Assembly: GCA_035699745.1 (NCBI GenBank)
Contig: DASSPH010000110.1
Span: 48,878-112,877, forward strand
Direction: 5' to 3'
From: Vicinamibacterales bacterium
GTDB taxonomy: Bacteria > Acidobacteriota > Vicinamibacteria > Vicinamibacterales > 2-12-FULL-66-21
Length of the DNA stretch: 64,000 bases
Below the pieces are notes generated by a model. The model ran no database searches. It worked only from the letters and a program-made list of their open reading frames with translations, and was not told the DNA's origin. The position numbers and the translations under genes are program-made. Shown here piece by piece: positions 43,875-52,117 of the stretch; positions within the stretch are counted from its first letter, which is position 1, and each line of letters starts with the position of its first letter.

Positions 43875-44638
43875 GCCCGCGTCCCGGACCTCGGCGACGG
43901 ATGCTCGTTGTCGGGATTGAACGGATACGCGCGGCACGACGGACGCATCGGGCACACCAGGCACTTCGGCTTCCGCGCCGTGCACAACGTCGCGCCGAAA
44001 TCCATCAGCGCCTGGTTGAAGTCGAACACGTGCCGGTGCGGCAGCACCGTGCGCGAGACCTCCCAGAGATGTTTCCTCATCGCGTGCGCCTTCGGCTCGC
44101 CGCGTCCGACGAACACGCGGAAGAGGACGCGGGCGACGTTGGTGTCCAGGATGGCGGCGCGCTGGCGGAACGCGAAGCTCATCACCGCGCCGGCAGTGTA
44201 TTCACCAATGCCCTTGAACGAACGCAGCGTGGCTTCGTCGGAGGGAAGCTGTCCGCCGTAGCGCTCGACCGATTCGCGCGCGATGGCGTGCAGCCGCCGC
44301 GGCCGGATGTTGTAGCCGAGCGGACGCCAGGTCGCGGTGACGTCCGACTCCGGCGCCCCGGCGAGGGCCTCCAGGCTGGGGTACTTCGCCAGCCATTCGT
44401 GATACTTCGGCAGTACGCGATCCACCTGCGTCTGCTGCAGCATCACCTCCGAGACGAGGATGTGATAGGGATCGCTGGTCCTGCGCCACGGCAGGTCGCG
44501 TCCGTTCTGGCGGTACCACTCGAGGAGCCGCCGGCGGAAGCGCCTGCGGTCCGGCGGCTCCGGAACCGCGAGCGCGCTCGATCCCCTGGCCCGGCGCCCC
44601 CGGCGGGCGCTTCGTGCACCATCTTCTATAATCCCCAA
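43871..44638 (-). CDS. mutY: A/G-specific adenine glycosylase MutY (short form)
   Basis: This protein of about 255 residues removes adenine mispaired with 8-oxoguanine. It shows the catalytic EVMLQQTQVDRV, the helix-hairpin-helix LRSFKGIGEYTAGA, the catalytic Asp in AILDTNVARVLFRV and a [4Fe-4S] loop C-x6-C-x2-C-x5-C (CTARKPKCLVCPMRPSC). It lacks the usual C-terminal 8-oxoG recognition domain; a separate NUDIX gene overlaps its 3' end. No ATG or GTG precedes the conserved core, so TTG 44638 is a provisional start. It lies 3 nt from the divergent adenosyltransferase start. Confidence 0.92.
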   Translation of the reverse strand: MGIIEDGARSARRGRRARGSSALAVPEPPDRRRFRRRLLEWYRQNGRDLPWRRTSDPYHILVSEVMLQQTQVDRVLPKYHEWLAKYPSLEALAGAPESDVTATWRPLGYNIRPRRLHAIARESVERYGGQLPSDEATLRSFKGIGEYTAGAVMSFAFRQRAAILDTNVARVLFRVFVGRGEPKAHAMRKHLWEVSRTVLPHRHVFDFNQALMDFGATLCTARKPKCLVCPMRPSCRAYPFNPDNEHPSPRSGTRA

Positions 44639-44641
44639 GCG

Positions 44642-45202
44642 GTGAAAATTTATACCAAGACCGGCGACAGTGGAGAAACCGGTCTTTACGGCGGCGTGCG
44701 CGTCTCGAAGGCGCATGGCCGCGTCGCCGCCTACGGCGACGTGGACGAGCTGAACGCCGCGCTGGGGCTCGCCCGCGCGACGCTGGGCGGGTCGGTCGGC
44801 GCCGCGGACCTCGCCGCAATGCTCGAGCAGATTCAGCGCGACCTGTTCGCCCTCGGCGCGCGGCTCGCCGATCCGTCGCACCGGATCGCCGATCGCGTCG
44901 GCAAAGCGGTGATCGCGGCCGGGCACGTGACCCGCCTCGAAGGCTGGATCGATTCGCTCGACGCGTCGCTCCCGCCGCTCCGCCGCTTCATTCTCGCCGG
45001 CGGCGCCCCCGCCGGGGCGGCGCTGCACCTGGCGCGGACGGTGTGCCGGCGGGCGGAGCGCGCGATGGTCGCGCTGATCGAAGCGGAAGCGGATGCTTTC
45101 GAGCCCGAGCTGCTGGTCTACGTCAACCGCCTCTCGGATCTGCTCTTCGTGATGGCGCGCGCCGCCAACCAGCGCGCGGGCACGCCCGAAGTCGAGTGGT
45201 GA
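44642..45202 (+). CDS. pduO: PduO-type ATP:cob(I)alamin adenosyltransferase
   Basis: The 186-residue enzyme begins KIYTKTGDSGETGLYGG, the ATP-binding signature of the family, and has the helical core with YGDVDELNAALGLAR and LVYVNRLSDLLFVMARAAN. It makes adenosylcobalamin. GTG start; its stop overlaps the hpnC start. Why it sits before the squalene genes is unclear. Confidence 0.94.
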   Translation: MKIYTKTGDSGETGLYGGVRVSKAHGRVAAYGDVDELNAALGLARATLGGSVGAADLAAMLEQIQRDLFALGARLADPSHRIADRVGKAVIAAGHVTRLEGWIDSLDASLPPLRRFILAGGAPAGAALHLARTVCRRAERAMVALIEAEADAFEPELLVYVNRLSDLLFVMARAANQRAGTPEVEW

Positions 45203-46104
45203 GTCCGGTGAGCCCGCCGAGGCCGCCGAGTACGGATCTGGCGCACGCGTATGCGTACTGCGAGCGCCTTGCGCGGGCCCATTACGAGAATTTTCCCGTC
45301 GCCTCGCGTCTGCTCCCTGCCGCGATGCGTCCGCACATCGCCGCCATCTACGCGTTTGCGCGCCTCGCGGACGACATGGCCGACGAAGGACGGCGGCCCG
45401 ACACGGCTCGAATCCAGGATCTCGAGCGGTGGGGCGCGCGCCTCGACCGCGCCATCGCCGGCGACGCCGACGACGGGCCGCACGGCGAAGTGTTCGTCGC
45501 GCTCCGCCACACGATCGAGGCCTGCCTCCTCCCCGTGCCGCTGTTCCACGATCTGCTGAGCGCGTTCGCCCAGGACGTCACCGTCAGGCGCTACGCGACC
45601 TGGGACGACGTGCTGGACTACTGCCGCCGCTCCGCCAACCCCGTCGGCCGTCTCGTCCTGCGCGTCGCGGGCCGGGATCGCGACGCGCTCGACGGCGCCT
45701 CGGACGCGGTGTGCACGGCGCTGCAGTTGACCAACTTCTGGCAGGACCTCCGCATCGACTGGGACCGCGGGCGCCTTTACGTGCCCGCCGCCGTCTGGCG
45801 CGCGCACGGCGCGACCGAAGACGGCCTGCGCGGCGATCGCCTTCCCGACGAGTGGCGGCGCGCCATGCGCGAGGCAATCGAGTACACGCGGGCGCTGTTC
45901 GATCGCGGCCGCGAAGTGTGCGACGCCGTGCCGGGGCGGCTCAAATACGAGCTGCGCGCCACGTGGCTGGGCGGCGCGCGGATTCTGGATAAGCTGGAAG
46001 AGTTGCACTACGACCCGTACGTCAGGCGTCCGGCGTTGTCGTGGCGCGACGCGCCCGGACTCGTCTGGCGCGCGATCGTGTGGCCGCAGGACTCGCGTGG
46101 CTAG
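45199..46104 (+). CDS. hpnC: Hydroxysqualene synthase HpnC
   Basis: The 301-residue isoprenoid synthase has the first Asp-rich motif FARLADDMADE and the second QDLRIDWDRGRLYVP. HpnC turns presqualene diphosphate into hydroxysqualene. Three nearby GTG codons could start it; 45199 gives a GTGA overlap with the previous stop. It is the first gene of an overlapping hpnCDE set. Confidence 0.93.
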   Translation: MSPVSPPRPPSTDLAHAYAYCERLARAHYENFPVASRLLPAAMRPHIAAIYAFARLADDMADEGRRPDTARIQDLERWGARLDRAIAGDADDGPHGEVFVALRHTIEACLLPVPLFHDLLSAFAQDVTVRRYATWDDVLDYCRRSANPVGRLVLRVAGRDRDALDGASDAVCTALQLTNFWQDLRIDWDRGRLYVPAAVWRAHGATEDGLRGDRLPDEWRRAMREAIEYTRALFDRGREVCDAVPGRLKYELRATWLGGARILDKLEELHYDPYVRRPALSWRDAPGLVWRAIVWPQDSRG

Positions 46105-46933
46105 AGACACCAGCTTCTATTACTCGTTCCTCGTGCTTCCCCCCGAGCAGCGCCGCGCCATCGTCGCGGTGTGGGACTTCTGCCGCGCGGTGGACGATGC
46201 GGTGGACGAGGCGCCGGCGGACCGTCGCATCGCGCAGGTGCAGTCGTGGCGTGAGGAACTGGCGCGCTGCTTCGGTGCCGGCCCCCCCGCGACCCCGCAG
46301 GGGCGCGCGCTGCAGCCGCTCATCGGCGCCTTCAACCTGCCGCGGCCGCCGTTCGATGCGCTGATCGAGGGGGTGGAAATGGATCTCGTCACCACGCGCT
46401 ACCCGACCTTCGCGGATCTCTACGAGTACTGCATCCGCGTCGCCTCGTCCGTCGGGCTCGTCTGCGTCGAGATCTTCGGGTGCCGCGAACCGGCCTCGCG
46501 GCAGTACGCGATCGATCTCGGGGTCGCGCTGCAGCTCACCAACATCCTGCGCGACGTGCCCGGCGATCTCGAGCGCGGCCGCGTCTACATTCCGCTGGAG
46601 GATTTCTCACGGTTCGGCTGCCGCGAGGGGGATCTGGGCGCCGAAGCGATGCACGCGGGGCATGGCGTCCGATCCGCCGCGGTCAAGCAGCTGCTGGCGT
46701 TCCAGGCGCAGCGCGCGCGCGAGTATTACCGCCGGGCGGACGCGGTGCTGCCGCGACGCGACGCCCGCCGGCTGGTGGCCGCGCGGATCATGGGCGCCAT
46801 CTACTTCGGCATCCTGCGGCGGATCGAGGCCAGCGACTACGACGTGTTCAGCCAGGTCATCCGCGTCCCGCGCCCGCGCCGCGCCCTGATCGCCGCCGCG
46901 ACCTGGGCCCGCACGGCGATTACCGGACGCTGA
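46097..46933 (+). CDS. hpnD: Presqualene diphosphate synthase HpnD
   Basis: The 278-residue synthase has the pair of Asp motifs FCRAVDDAVDE and NILRDVPGDLERGRVYIP, and SFYYSFLVLPPEQRRAI at the N-terminus. It condenses two farnesyl diphosphates to presqualene diphosphate. It overlaps hpnC by 8 nt, and hpnE follows after 3 nt. Confidence 0.93.
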   Translation: MARDTSFYYSFLVLPPEQRRAIVAVWDFCRAVDDAVDEAPADRRIAQVQSWREELARCFGAGPPATPQGRALQPLIGAFNLPRPPFDALIEGVEMDLVTTRYPTFADLYEYCIRVASSVGLVCVEIFGCREPASRQYAIDLGVALQLTNILRDVPGDLERGRVYIPLEDFSRFGCREGDLGAEAMHAGHGVRSAAVKQLLAFQAQRAREYYRRADAVLPRRDARRLVAARIMGAIYFGILRRIEASDYDVFSQVIRVPRPRRALIAAATWARTAITGR

Positions 46934-46936
46934 TCG

Positions 46937-48289
46937 ATGGCTGATTTCGACGTCGCGGTGGTTGGCGCCGGTGTCGCCGGGCTCGCGGCGGCGACCGCGC
47001 TCGCCGAAGCGGGCCGGCGCGTGCTCGTGCTCGAAGCCAGGGGCACGCTCGGCGGACGCGCCACCGCGTTCGTGGATCGCGAGACCGGCGAGCGCGTGGA
47101 CAACGGGCAGCACGTCCTGTTCGGCTGCTACTACGAGACGCTCGCGCTGCTGCGCCGCATCGGCGCCGAGGCGAACGTTCGCGCGCAGCCGTCGCTGGAA
47201 GTGCCCTTCATCGGCCCGGCGGGCGAGCCGTCGGTGCTCGCCTGTCCGCCAGGCCCCTCCCCGCTCCATCTGCTCGTCGGTGTGCTGCGCTGGGACGCGG
47301 TGCCGTGGCTCGAGCGGCTGCGAGTGCTGCGGCTGGCGTGGCCGATGCTGCGCGCGCGGACGACGCTCGCCCGCGGAGAGCCGGAGCGCACGCCCGGCAC
47401 GGTGGCCGAGTGGCTGACGCGCCACGGCCAGGCAGGCCGGCTGCGCGAATGGTTGTGGGAGCCGCTGGCGGTCGCGGCGTTGAACCAGCCGCCCGACGAA
47501 GCCGCGGCGGCGTATTTCGTGCGCGTGCTGTCGCTGATGTTCGGACCCGATCCCCGCGGCGCGTCGATCGTGCTGCCGACCGTTCCGCTCGACGAGATGT
47601 ATGCGCAGCCGGCGCGGCGGTACATCGAAGCGCGCGGCGGCGAGGTGCGGACCAGCGCGCTGTCGCGGATCCGCATCCAGCGGGGACGCGTCGCCGGCGT
47701 CGAGATCCGCGGGGAGCCGGTGGCCGTGCGCCGCGCCGTCGCCGCCGTGCCGTGGTTCGCGCTCGCCCCGCTGCTGGTGGGCGACACCGCGCCGATGGGG
47801 GCGATCGTGGAGGCGGCCTCGAGCATGCAATCGAAGCCGATCGTGACGGTGAATCTCTGGTACGACCGGACGGTGATGGACCAGCCGTTCGTCGGCCTGC
47901 CGGGGCGCGAGATGCAGTGGGTGTTCGACAAGTGGCAGGCGTTCGGCGAGCACGCGTCGCACCTCTCGCTCGTGGCGAGCGGCGCCGATCGTCTCGCCGC
48001 CACGGATACGGCATCCCTGGTGTCGCTCGCGGCGCGCGAAGTGGCCGCGGCGATTCCCGGAGCGCGCGACGCGTCACTGGTCCGCGGCACCGTGGTCCGC
48101 GAGCGGCGGGCGACCTTTTCCCTGGCGGTCGATCAGCCGGCGCGTCCCGCGGTGAAAACACCGGTGGACGGGCTGGTTCTGGCCGGCGACTGGATCGACA
48201 CCGGCTTACCGGGCACAATTGAGAGCGCCGCCCTCGCCGGCCACCTGGCCGCCGCAGCGCTTCACGACTCCGAGCAAGCGCAGCCATGA
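46937..48289 (+). CDS. hpnE: Hydroxysqualene dehydroxylase HpnE
   Basis: The 450-residue FAD enzyme has the dinucleotide motif VAVVGAGVAGLAAATALAEAG with RVLVLEARGTLGGRATAF, VDNGQHVLFGCY, and the C-terminal FAD contact LAGDWIDTGLPGTIESAALAG. It reduces hydroxysqualene to squalene and completes the FPP-to-squalene route. Squalene-hopene cyclase is not in the window. Its stop overlaps the thiI start. Confidence 0.94.
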   Translation: MADFDVAVVGAGVAGLAAATALAEAGRRVLVLEARGTLGGRATAFVDRETGERVDNGQHVLFGCYYETLALLRRIGAEANVRAQPSLEVPFIGPAGEPSVLACPPGPSPLHLLVGVLRWDAVPWLERLRVLRLAWPMLRARTTLARGEPERTPGTVAEWLTRHGQAGRLREWLWEPLAVAALNQPPDEAAAAYFVRVLSLMFGPDPRGASIVLPTVPLDEMYAQPARRYIEARGGEVRTSALSRIRIQRGRVAGVEIRGEPVAVRRAVAAVPWFALAPLLVGDTAPMGAIVEAASSMQSKPIVTVNLWYDRTVMDQPFVGLPGREMQWVFDKWQAFGEHASHLSLVASGADRLAATDTASLVSLAAREVAAAIPGARDASLVRGTVVRERRATFSLAVDQPARPAVKTPVDGLVLAGDWIDTGLPGTIESAALAGHLAAAALHDSEQAQP

Positions 48290-49455
48290 AATCTGTCGTC
48301 ATCCACTATCAAGAGATCGCGCTCAAAGGGAAGAACCGTCCGTGGTTCGTGGCGCGTCTCGTGCGGAACATCAGGGAGGCGACCAAGGACCTCGACGTCC
48401 GCGACGTGCGCGCGCTCCAAGGGCGCATCGAGCTCGTGCTCGGCGACTCCCTCTCGTGGGAGGCGGCGCGCGACCGCGTCGCCACGGTGTTCGGGATCGG
48501 CAACTTCGCGCGCGCCGGACGCGCGCCGCTCGACGTCGAGGCGATCGCCCGGGAGATCCTGAAGGATCTCGGCCCCCGCGATCCGCCCTCGTTCCGCCTC
48601 TCGGCGCGGCGCTCCGACAAGCGTTTCCCGCTCACCTCGCCGGAGATCGAGCGAGAGGTCGGCGGACGGATCAAGGAGGCGCGCGGATGGCGCGTCGATC
48701 TGTCCAATCCGGCGCTGACGATTCACGTGGAGGCGCTGTCGAACGAGGCGTTCTATTTCTTCGGCAAGGAACGGGGCGCGGGCGGATTGCCGGTCGGCGC
48801 CAGCGGCAAGGTGGCGTGCCTGCTGTCCGGCGGGATCGATTCGCCGGTCGCGGCATGGCGGATGATGCGCCGCGGCTGCCGCGTGATGTTCGTCCACTTC
48901 CACAGCTACCCGATTCTCTCGCGCGCGTCGCAGGAGAAGACGCGGGAGCTGGCGCAGTTGCTGGCGCGTTACCAGTACCACTCCAGGCTGGTGCTCGTGC
49001 CGTTCGGCGAGATCCAGCAGCGCGTCGTCCTCGCCGTGGCGCCGCCGCTGCGCGTGGTGATCTACCGGCGGCTCATGATGCGGATCGCCGAGCGGCTGGC
49101 GCGGCTCAATCGCGCGCAGGCGCTCGTCACCGGTGAAGTGGTCGGCCAGGTCGCGTCGCAGACGCTCGAGAACATGGCGACGATCGGCAGCGTGGCGTCG
49201 CTGCCGGTGCTGCGGCCGCTCGTCGGCATGGACAAGGACGAGATCACCGCGGAGGCCCAGCGGCTCGGCAGCTATCAGGTCTCGATCATTCCGGATCAGG
49301 ATTGCTGCACGCTGTTCACGCCCAAGCATCCGGCGACGAAAGCCAAGCGCCGCGACGTCGAACGCGCCGAGGAAGATCTGCCGGTCGACGAAATCGTCAC
49401 GCAGGCGGTCGCCGCCGCCGTCGTGGAACACTTTTCATTTCCCGATATAAAATAA
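48286..49455 (+). CDS. thiI: tRNA 4-thiouridine sulfurtransferase ThiI
   Basis: The 389-residue protein has an N-terminal ferredoxin-like/THUMP region (about 60-165) and a PP-loop adenylation motif SGGIDSPVAAW. QDCCTLFTPKHP lies in the later part. It lacks the C-terminal rhodanese domain of E. coli ThiI, as in most bacteria, so sulfur must come through another carrier or directly from a cysteine desulfurase. It modifies U8 of tRNA. Confidence 0.95.
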   Translation: MKSVVIHYQEIALKGKNRPWFVARLVRNIREATKDLDVRDVRALQGRIELVLGDSLSWEAARDRVATVFGIGNFARAGRAPLDVEAIAREILKDLGPRDPPSFRLSARRSDKRFPLTSPEIEREVGGRIKEARGWRVDLSNPALTIHVEALSNEAFYFFGKERGAGGLPVGASGKVACLLSGGIDSPVAAWRMMRRGCRVMFVHFHSYPILSRASQEKTRELAQLLARYQYHSRLVLVPFGEIQQRVVLAVAPPLRVVIYRRLMMRIAERLARLNRAQALVTGEVVGQVASQTLENMATIGSVASLPVLRPLVGMDKDEITAEAQRLGSYQVSIIPDQDCCTLFTPKHPATKAKRRDVERAEEDLPVDEIVTQAVAAAVVEHFSFPDIK

Positions 49456-49459
49456 TCGC

Positions 49460-50470
49460 GTGAAAATCACTCCTGGAAAGCTGGCCGGTATGAAGGCGGT
49501 CTCCGACGATCGCGGCGTGATCGCCGCGGCGGCGATGGACCAGCGCGGATCGTTGAAGAAGTCGCTCGCCAAGGAGCGCGGCGGCGACGTCACCGACAAG
49601 GACATGGAGGACTTCAAGATCCATGTCACCGAAGTGCTGACGCGCCACGCCAGCGCGATCCTGCTCGACCCGGAGTGGGGCATTCCCGCCAGCAAGCGTC
49701 GCGCGAAAGGCGCGGGCCTGCTGATGGCCTACGAGAAGACCGGCTACGACGCGACCACCCCGGGCCGGCTGCCCGATCTGCTCGACCTGTGGTCGGTGCG
49801 CCGCCTGAAGGCCGCCGGAGCCGACTGCATCAAGATCCTGCTCTATTACGCGCCGGCGGATCCGTCGTCCATCAACGACCACAAGCATGCGTGGGTCGAG
49901 CGCATCGGGGACGAGTGCCGCGCGCTCGACATCCCCTTCTTCCTGGAGGTCATCGCCTACGAGGAAGGGCTCGACGAGAAGGGACTGGAATTCGCCCGCA
50001 AGAAGCCCGAGCTGGTCGCCGCATACATGCGGGAGTTCTCCAAGGACCAGTACGGCGTCGACGTGCTGAAGGTGGAAGTGCCCGTCAACATGAAGTTCGT
50101 CGAGGGCATGACGTGCTTCGGCGGGACCAGCGCCTACAGCAAGCAGCAGGCGATGGACGCCTTCCGCAGGACCGCCGACGTCTCCCGCCGGCCGTTCATC
50201 TATCTCTCAGCCGGCGTCAGCAACGCGGAGTTCAGCGAGACGCTCGAGCTCGCCGGCGAGGCCGGCACGCGCTTCTCCGGCGTGCTGTGCGGCCGCGCCA
50301 CCTGGAAGGACGGGATTGGGATCTACGGAAAGCAGGGGGCGCAGGCGTTCAGGACGTGGCTGGAGAGCGAAGGCGTGAAGAACATCGCCAACGTCAACAG
50401 CCACCTGAAGACCGCGCACCCGTGGTTCGCGTTCTACGGCGCGAAGTCCGCCGAGGAGCTCGCCGGATAG
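49460..50470 (+). CDS. lacD: Class I tagatose-1,6-bisphosphate aldolase (LacD family)
   Basis: The 336-residue protein has an N-terminal AAAMDQRGSLKKSL, KILLYY, FFLEVIAY, and the Schiff-base lysine in DVLKVEVPVN. LacD-type aldolases split tagatose- or fructose-1,6-bisphosphate and related sugars. No lac or tag pathway partner is adjacent. GTG 49460 with a ribosome binding site inside the thiI end. Confidence 0.88.
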   Translation: MKITPGKLAGMKAVSDDRGVIAAAAMDQRGSLKKSLAKERGGDVTDKDMEDFKIHVTEVLTRHASAILLDPEWGIPASKRRAKGAGLLMAYEKTGYDATTPGRLPDLLDLWSVRRLKAAGADCIKILLYYAPADPSSINDHKHAWVERIGDECRALDIPFFLEVIAYEEGLDEKGLEFARKKPELVAAYMREFSKDQYGVDVLKVEVPVNMKFVEGMTCFGGTSAYSKQQAMDAFRRTADVSRRPFIYLSAGVSNAEFSETLELAGEAGTRFSGVLCGRATWKDGIGIYGKQGAQAFRTWLESEGVKNIANVNSHLKTAHPWFAFYGAKSAEELAG

Positions 50471-50473
50471 CCG

Positions 50474-50932
50474 TTACTTCCGGTTCAGGATCTCGACCCC
50501 GGAGACCGCGCCCAGGCAGGTATTGCCCGAGTACGGGATCCGGATCGAGTCGACGCCCAGTTCAGCCGTCCCCGAGAGCGTGATCCCGCAGGCGCTCAGC
50601 ACCGGGGTGGCCGCGTTCGCCGTCGCCGACCAGTTGATCGTCGACCCCGAGAGGGTGCCGGTCGCGGTGCCGGTCACCTTGAGATCGCCGGCGCAGCTCG
50701 CGCTGAACGAACCCTTGGCGGAGTTCGACGTCTGCTCGGTCGGATTCCACTTGAAGTCGCTGCAGGACGCCGGACTCGGGATGACGTTGGCGCTGGCGGA
50801 CGCCCAGTTCCCCATGAGGGCGGCCACGCCGGTCGAGCTCGGCCCGGTCGACGTGGTCTTGCTCGAATATCCAATGCACCCGGCCGCGGCCGCAGCGAAA
50901 CACAGAATCGTAGCGAGGAAACAGTTCTTCAT
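50474..50932 (-). CDS. Small secreted lipoprotein
   Basis: The 152-residue protein has a lipoprotein signal (FLATILCFAAAAAGC, lipobox AAGC at residue 19). Its mature part is rich in Ser, Thr and Gly and contains a few cysteines (CSDF, ASCAGDL, SACGI, NTCLG). The pattern suggests a beta-sandwich fold. I do not recognise the family. Start at MKNCFLATIL because earlier in-frame residues are not signal-like. Confidence 0.75.
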   Translation of the reverse strand: MKNCFLATILCFAAAAAGCIGYSSKTTSTGPSSTGVAALMGNWASASANVIPSPASCSDFKWNPTEQTSNSAKGSFSASCAGDLKVTGTATGTLSGSTINWSATANAATPVLSACGITLSGTAELGVDSIRIPYSGNTCLGAVSGVEILNRK

Positions 50933-50975
50933 ACGGTTTTGTTCGAAGGGAAGCCCTGGGTTGCGGGGGACTGAA

Positions 50976-51482
50976 TTATACCACGCGGACGCCGTCGAGG
51001 TAGTCCTTGAGCGCCTCTCTCGTGCTCCGGAACGCGAGTTCATCCCATGGGATCTCATCGGCGTGAAACAGCCGCGCCTCCAGGCATTCATCGTCGCTGC
51101 AGAGCTCGCCGGCGAGCGCCGTCGCCGCGTAGACGACGATGATCACGGCGGCATCGGGGTAGGAGTAGATGTTCACGAGGCGGTCGAGCCGCACGTCCAG
51201 CCCGGACTCTTCGCGCGCTTCCCGGACGGCCGCCTTCGCCAGCTCCTCGCCGCGATCGACGAAGCCGCCCGGGAACACCCAGAGGCCGTAGCCGGGTTCG
51301 ATGGCGCGTCTCACCAGCACGAGGCGTGCGTCTTCGGTTCTGATGATGGTTCCGACGGCGACCTTGGGATCGAGGTAGAAGACGAAGCCGCAGGCGGCGC
51401 ATACCAGGCGATCGGGATCGCTCGCCTTGAGGCTGCGCTTTTCGAGCGCTCCGCCGCACGCCGGGCAGTACCGATAGTCCAT
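50976..51482 (-). CDS. Zinc-ribbon NUDIX hydrolase
   Basis: The 168-residue protein has an N-terminal zinc ribbon (YCPACGG and LVCAACGF) and the NUDIX box GGFVDRGEELAKAAVREAREESGLD. The layout resembles small NudC-like or ADP-ribose type pyrophosphatases; substrate is uncertain. It is divergent from peptide deformylase. Confidence 0.9.
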   Translation of the reverse strand: MDYRYCPACGGALEKRSLKASDPDRLVCAACGFVFYLDPKVAVGTIIRTEDARLVLVRRAIEPGYGLWVFPGGFVDRGEELAKAAVREAREESGLDVRLDRLVNIYSYPDAAVIIVVYAATALAGELCSDDECLEARLFHADEIPWDELAFRSTREALKDYLDGVRVV

Positions 51483-51550
51483 GTCTCATCGCCGCGCGCG
51501 GGCCCGCGGGGCTCTGCCGCCCGCTCGCGCCATTGTGAAATACTACCCGC

Positions 51551-52117
51551 ATGTCGATCCTGAAGGTGGCGCGAATGGGGCATCCCGTCCTGCGCGCCCG
51601 CGCCAAGCCGCTCGATCCGTCGGAGATCAAGCAGCCGCGCATCCAGCAGCTCATCGACGACATGTTCGAGACCATGCAGGAGTATCAGGGAGTCGGCCTG
51701 GCGGCGCCGCAGGTGCACGAAGGCGTTCGCCTCTTCGTCGCCGGGTTCGCGCCCCGGCGCAATGACGACGACGAGGACGACGAGGACAGCGGGGTGCCGC
51801 TGATGGCGCTGATCAATCCCGAGATCAGCGTTGTCGGACGCGAGATCGCGGAGGACTGGGAAGGCTGTCTGAGCATTCCCGACGTCCGCGGCCGGGTGCC
51901 GCGCGCGCAGGAGATCTCGGTCAAGGCCTACGATCGCAAGGGCCGGCGCCTGCAGATGAACGCGCGCGGCTTCACCGCGCGCGTCATCCAGCACGAGACC
52001 GATCACCTGGACGGCGTGCTCTTCCTGGATCGCATGGAATCGCTCGATACGTTGACCTTTCTCGACGAGTTCAGCCGCTACTGGAGCCCTCGCGACCGGG
52101 ACGTGCCGGAAGAATGA
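51551..52117 (+). CDS. def: Peptide deformylase
   Basis: The 188-residue enzyme has all three motifs: GVGLAAPQ, EGCLSIP and HETDHLDG, giving the Cys and two His metal ligands and the catalytic Glu (here HETDH, with the HExDH pattern). An acidic insert NDDDEDDEDSG is unusual. It removes N-formyl groups from new proteins. Its stop overlaps the thyX start. Confidence 0.95.
   Translation: MSILKVARMGHPVLRARAKPLDPSEIKQPRIQQLIDDMFETMQEYQGVGLAAPQVHEGVRLFVAGFAPRRNDDDEDDEDSGVPLMALINPEISVVGREIAEDWEGCLSIPDVRGRVPRAQEISVKAYDRKGRRLQMNARGFTARVIQHETDHLDGVLFLDRMESLDTLTFLDEFSRYWSPRDRDVPEE

Noticed and set aside
43871..45028. Long MutY starting at ATG 45028
   Set aside because: The extra N-terminus is antisense to the adenosyltransferase gene and is not conserved in MutY.
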